NCBI GenBank assembly: GCA_002352485.1
Contig: DEIM01000224.1
Location: 1 to 5,353, forward strand
Source: Candidatus Dadabacteria bacterium UBA2774
GTDB taxonomy: Bacteria > Desulfobacterota_D > UBA1144 > Nemesobacterales > UBA2774
Reading direction: 5' to 3'
Length of the DNA: 5,353 nt
Positions within the stretch are counted from its first letter, which is position 1, and the number at the start of each line of letters is the position of its first letter. The position numbers were made by a program, and so were the translations under genes. Under the pieces are notes generated by a model. The model saw only the letters and a program-made list of their open reading frames with translations, did not search any database and had not been told where the DNA came from. Positions 3,402 through 5,353 of this stretch are shown here, piece by piece.

Positions 3402-5353
3402 ATGTCGATTAAAGGAAAGAAGTACCCGTTTTATCTATTTTTTATTCCGCTTTTAATAATTTTCACAATAGCCGTTTTGGTGAATTTCACAGGCGCGGTT
3501 AGCGGCCCTGTAAAGGTACTAACTGAAACAGACTTTGTACAGAACTCAGCGCTGTTCGCATTGCCAGAGGATGAAATTGTAGCAGTATTTCTAGAATCCC
3601 CTCTTTCAGGCGGTGAACCCAATGACACTGGAATTATCGGACTTGACGTAATTCCGTATGAGTATGAAAAGGAGATAGTGCAAACATTCTGCTGGGATGA
3701 TGATAATCCTGATGCGGAGCATTACATGACACTTCTCGATAATTCGGGAAAGGAAGTCCTCACTGTTTTCTCTGGCGGTGAGTGTGTTACGGAGACGATT
3801 GCCGAAGGTGATTACGAGATGCGTGTCATGCACGATGGGAAGAGTGATAAAAGAGTTGCTGTATTCATTGTTCCTGAAGGTGAAAAGTCGCTTCTTACAA
3901 CAGCTTCGGATGAAACGCTCCTTAACTTAACCTCCGTATTGAACTCTGATAAATGTATAGGGTGCGATTTGAGTAACGTAAATCTCAGCAGCGCCGATCT
4001 AAGCGGCGTGGACTTAACAGACTCAATACTTAATAACGCAATACTAGTAGACGCCGATCTATCAGGAGCAAATCTCGAAGGCGCCCAGCTACAGAACGCG
4101 GACCTCAGCCGGGCTAACCTTAAAGGAGCAAACTTGTCCGGGGCGGATTTAACCAGCGCAATATTAATAAACGCCGACCTGAGTGACGCCGACCTCACAC
4201 TAGCGAATCTTGAAAATGCCGATACACAGGGCGCTAAGCTCGGAGGCGCTACAGGTGTACTTATTGCTGAGCCTGATGAGACTGATATTGGCTCAGAAAA
4301 CGTGTCAAAAGTACATATGGGCGCTGTTATGACAATCACTTGCGCAGGCGGCGCGATTGCTATGGGTACTGGAGAAGACCTTGAGGTTACCGGTGCTTGT
4401 ACCGTAGGAGCGGGAACGTACCAATACCGTAACGTCAATATTCACAGCGGAGGCTCACTTACTTTTGATGACGCTGTGATAGATTTCTGGGCATACGGCA
4501 TTATCGTCGAAAAAGACGGCAGCCTCATCGCGGGCTCTGAGGCGGCTCCCATAGGTATGGCGGGAGGGAAGCTTACTATCCATCTATACGGAGAAGCTCA
4601 GCCTGTCGGAGGATCGGGTGTTCCATGCAAAACCCCTACGTCGGCGACAGTCGAAGTCTGCGGTATTCCGAAAACGGTTTGGGACTCAAATGGCGCAAAT
4701 AAAGTGTGTCTACCGCCTGAAGAAGGCGGTACACCCGGTACGTGTAAGCCTGAAGATTATTTCTATCAGTATAAGCCGCTCCCTCAGGACGGCGGCGACA
4801 TGAACGCATTCTTCGGCTACAAGGTGCTTGGGGTCTCTTACGGCGGCACGCTCAGGCTCTTCGGCAAAAAGGGCTCAACTTTCTCAGAGCTCGAATCTTC
4901 CGATTCCGGAATGAGCTGGGCAAGGCTCGACGGAAGTATTAATAAAGGCGCAACTCAGCTCAAAGTAGACAAACCCGTTGACTGGGCAGTTGGCGACAGA
5001 ATTGTGGTTACGACAACCGATTACCTGCCTGGGCACTCGGAAGTACTCGAAATAATAGCGCCTGCAGTCGATACTATGACTTTTAATTTTAAGGTAGTCG
5101 ATCAATTCACCGGTGCGGATATACCCGGGGGCCTTCAGTACCCTCATAACGGCAAGCCATATGAAATTGACAGTGGTATAGCGGGTAATATAGGGTGGGA
5201 AACCACCGTTGACGGAAACCCTGCAGCCGAAACAAGGGCTGCTGTTGGTCTCCTTTCACGCAGCATTATGATTGTGTCCGCGGGCGATATTTTCAATTCG
5301 GACTTCCCTCCGGTTGCCGGGAATCATCTTGGGGGCCACACTATAGTGCGCCA
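3402..5353 (+). CDS. exported pentapeptide-repeat / G8-domain protein (CEMIP/TMEM2-like), 3'-truncated
   Basis: The frame is open for 650 codons and leaves the window without a stop. Residues 1-35 look like a signal peptide or anchor: basic K4/K6/K7, a hydrophobic stretch 8-30, possible cleavage near AVS (32-34). Residues 36-183 are an unrecognised, probably beta-rich domain with C97 and C128 and an EGDYEMRVMHDG segment. After KCIGC (184-188) come 19 pentapeptide repeats (188-282), predicting a quadrilateral beta-helix. A G8-type domain follows from about 301 (VDFWAY-like IDFWAYGIIVEKDGSLIAG, KLTIHLYG, then FFGYKVLGVSYGGTLRLFGKKG at 470-489), interrupted by a segment with C409, C420, C436 and C448. 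The next part (WARLDG, PVDWAVGDRIVVTTTDY, AAVGLLSRSIMI, ending GGHTIV at 644-649) matches the conserved region after G8 in CEMIP/TMEM2-type proteins. Those relatives bind or degrade hyaluronan; polysaccharide binding here is inference. The missing C-terminus probably holds more beta-helix. Confidence 0.88.
   Translation, partial: MSIKGKKYPFYLFFIPLLIIFTIAVLVNFTGAVSGPVKVLTETDFVQNSALFALPEDEIVAVFLESPLSGGEPNDTGIIGLDVIPYEYEKEIVQTFCWDDDNPDAEHYMTLLDNSGKEVLTVFSGGECVTETIAEGDYEMRVMHDGKSDKRVAVFIVPEGEKSLLTTASDETLLNLTSVLNSDKCIGCDLSNVNLSSADLSGVDLTDSILNNAILVDADLSGANLEGAQLQNADLSRANLKGANLSGADLTSAILINADLSDADLTLANLENADTQGAKLGGATGVLIAEPDETDIGSENVSKVHMGAVMTITCAGGAIAMGTGEDLEVTGACTVGAGTYQYRNVNIHSGGSLTFDDAVIDFWAYGIIVEKDGSLIAGSEAAPIGMAGGKLTIHLYGEAQPVGGSGVPCKTPTSATVEVCGIPKTVWDSNGANKVCLPPEEGGTPGTCKPEDYFYQYKPLPQDGGDMNAFFGYKVLGVSYGGTLRLFGKKGSTFSELESSDSGMSWARLDGSINKGATQLKVDKPVDWAVGDRIVVTTTDYLPGHSEVLEIIAPAVDTMTFNFKVVDQFTGADIPGGLQYPHNGKPYEIDSGIAGNIGWETTVDGNPAAETRAAVGLLSRSIMIVSAGDIFNSDFPPVAGNHLGGHTIVR
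3963..4247 (+). repeat. pentapeptide-repeat array, 19 units (A[D/N]LSG-like)
   Basis: Residues 188-282 of the surface protein divide into 19 consecutive five-residue units without a register break, from CDLSN, VNLSS, ADLSG to ADTQG, AKLGG. Alanine or a small residue is at the first position and leucine at the third, with D/N before it, in nearly all. Four units make one coil of a right-handed quadrilateral beta-helix, so this would be about 4.75 coils. Units 5, 6 and 14 (SILNN, AILVD, AILIN) replace D/N with isoleucine. A degenerate twentieth unit (ATGVL) ends the array. The 15-base DNA periodicity also leaves the minus strand open here, which is a by-product. Confidence 0.93.

Noticed and set aside
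3431..3833. Two overlapping minus-strand frames opposite the N-terminal part of the surface protein.
   Set aside because: They are opposite a continuous plus-strand frame with a strong RBS and promoter, and have no recognisable features of their own.
3812..4438. A 208-codon open frame on the minus strand opposite the surface-protein gene.
   Set aside because: It lies opposite the pentapeptide-repeat region, where the 15-base period keeps the other strand free of stops. Its product is low-complexity (repeated SAPxR, RSA), it has no good RBS, and the plus-strand frame has clear domains.
4618..5147. A short plus-strand frame (4618-4803) and a minus-strand frame (4884-5147) within the G8 region.
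   Set aside because: Both are inside the G8 and post-G8 coding sequence, which reads through without a stop; neither has an RBS or known domain.

Overview
The window is a stretch of bacterial chromosome with compact genes and no mobile element, CRISPR array, tRNA or rRNA. Base composition is moderate. Good Shine-Dalgarno sites, a monothiol glutaredoxin with a BolA-type partner and an ECF sigma factor all fit a Gram-negative-type bacterium. Protein flavour resembles uncultured deltaproteobacteria-like or Dadabacteria-like lineages, but that is only an impression and cannot be settled from this sequence.

Layout, left to right. (1) 2-541 (+): the 3' part of a TetR-family regulator, with its DNA-binding domain cut by the window edge. 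(2) 633-1322 (+): an ECF-type sigma factor with no anti-sigma gene after it. An ACCGACCGGT inverted repeat that looks like a TetR operator lies just upstream. (3) 1348-1974 (-): an IbaG/BolA-type gene followed by a CGFS monothiol glutaredoxin gene. This is the classic iron-sulfur partner pair, convergent with the sigma gene. A strong promoter-like sequence abuts the bolA-type start codon, so that mRNA may be leaderless. (4) 2089-2298 (+): a small single-pass membrane protein of unknown function. (5) 2383-3220 (+): a two-CBS-domain protein and a small GGQ release-factor-like ribosome rescue protein, probably cotranscribed. (6) 3402 to the window end (+): a long open frame of at least 650 codons with no stop in the window. 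It encodes an exported or membrane-anchored protein with a beta-rich N-terminal part, 19 in-register pentapeptide repeats, a G8-type domain, and the conserved segment that follows G8 in CEMIP/TMEM2-like proteins. It has its own promoter (perfect TTGACA box) and a strong RBS.

The genes fall into separate functional blocks: regulation (TetR and sigma factor), iron-sulfur/redox homeostasis (BolA and Grx), nucleotide sensing plus translation rescue (CBS and RF-like), and a large surface protein. The window does not show that they form one system. The most distinctive item is the pentapeptide-repeat/G8 protein. Next come the apparently orphan sigma factor under a possible TetR operator and the probable leaderless bolA-type transcript.
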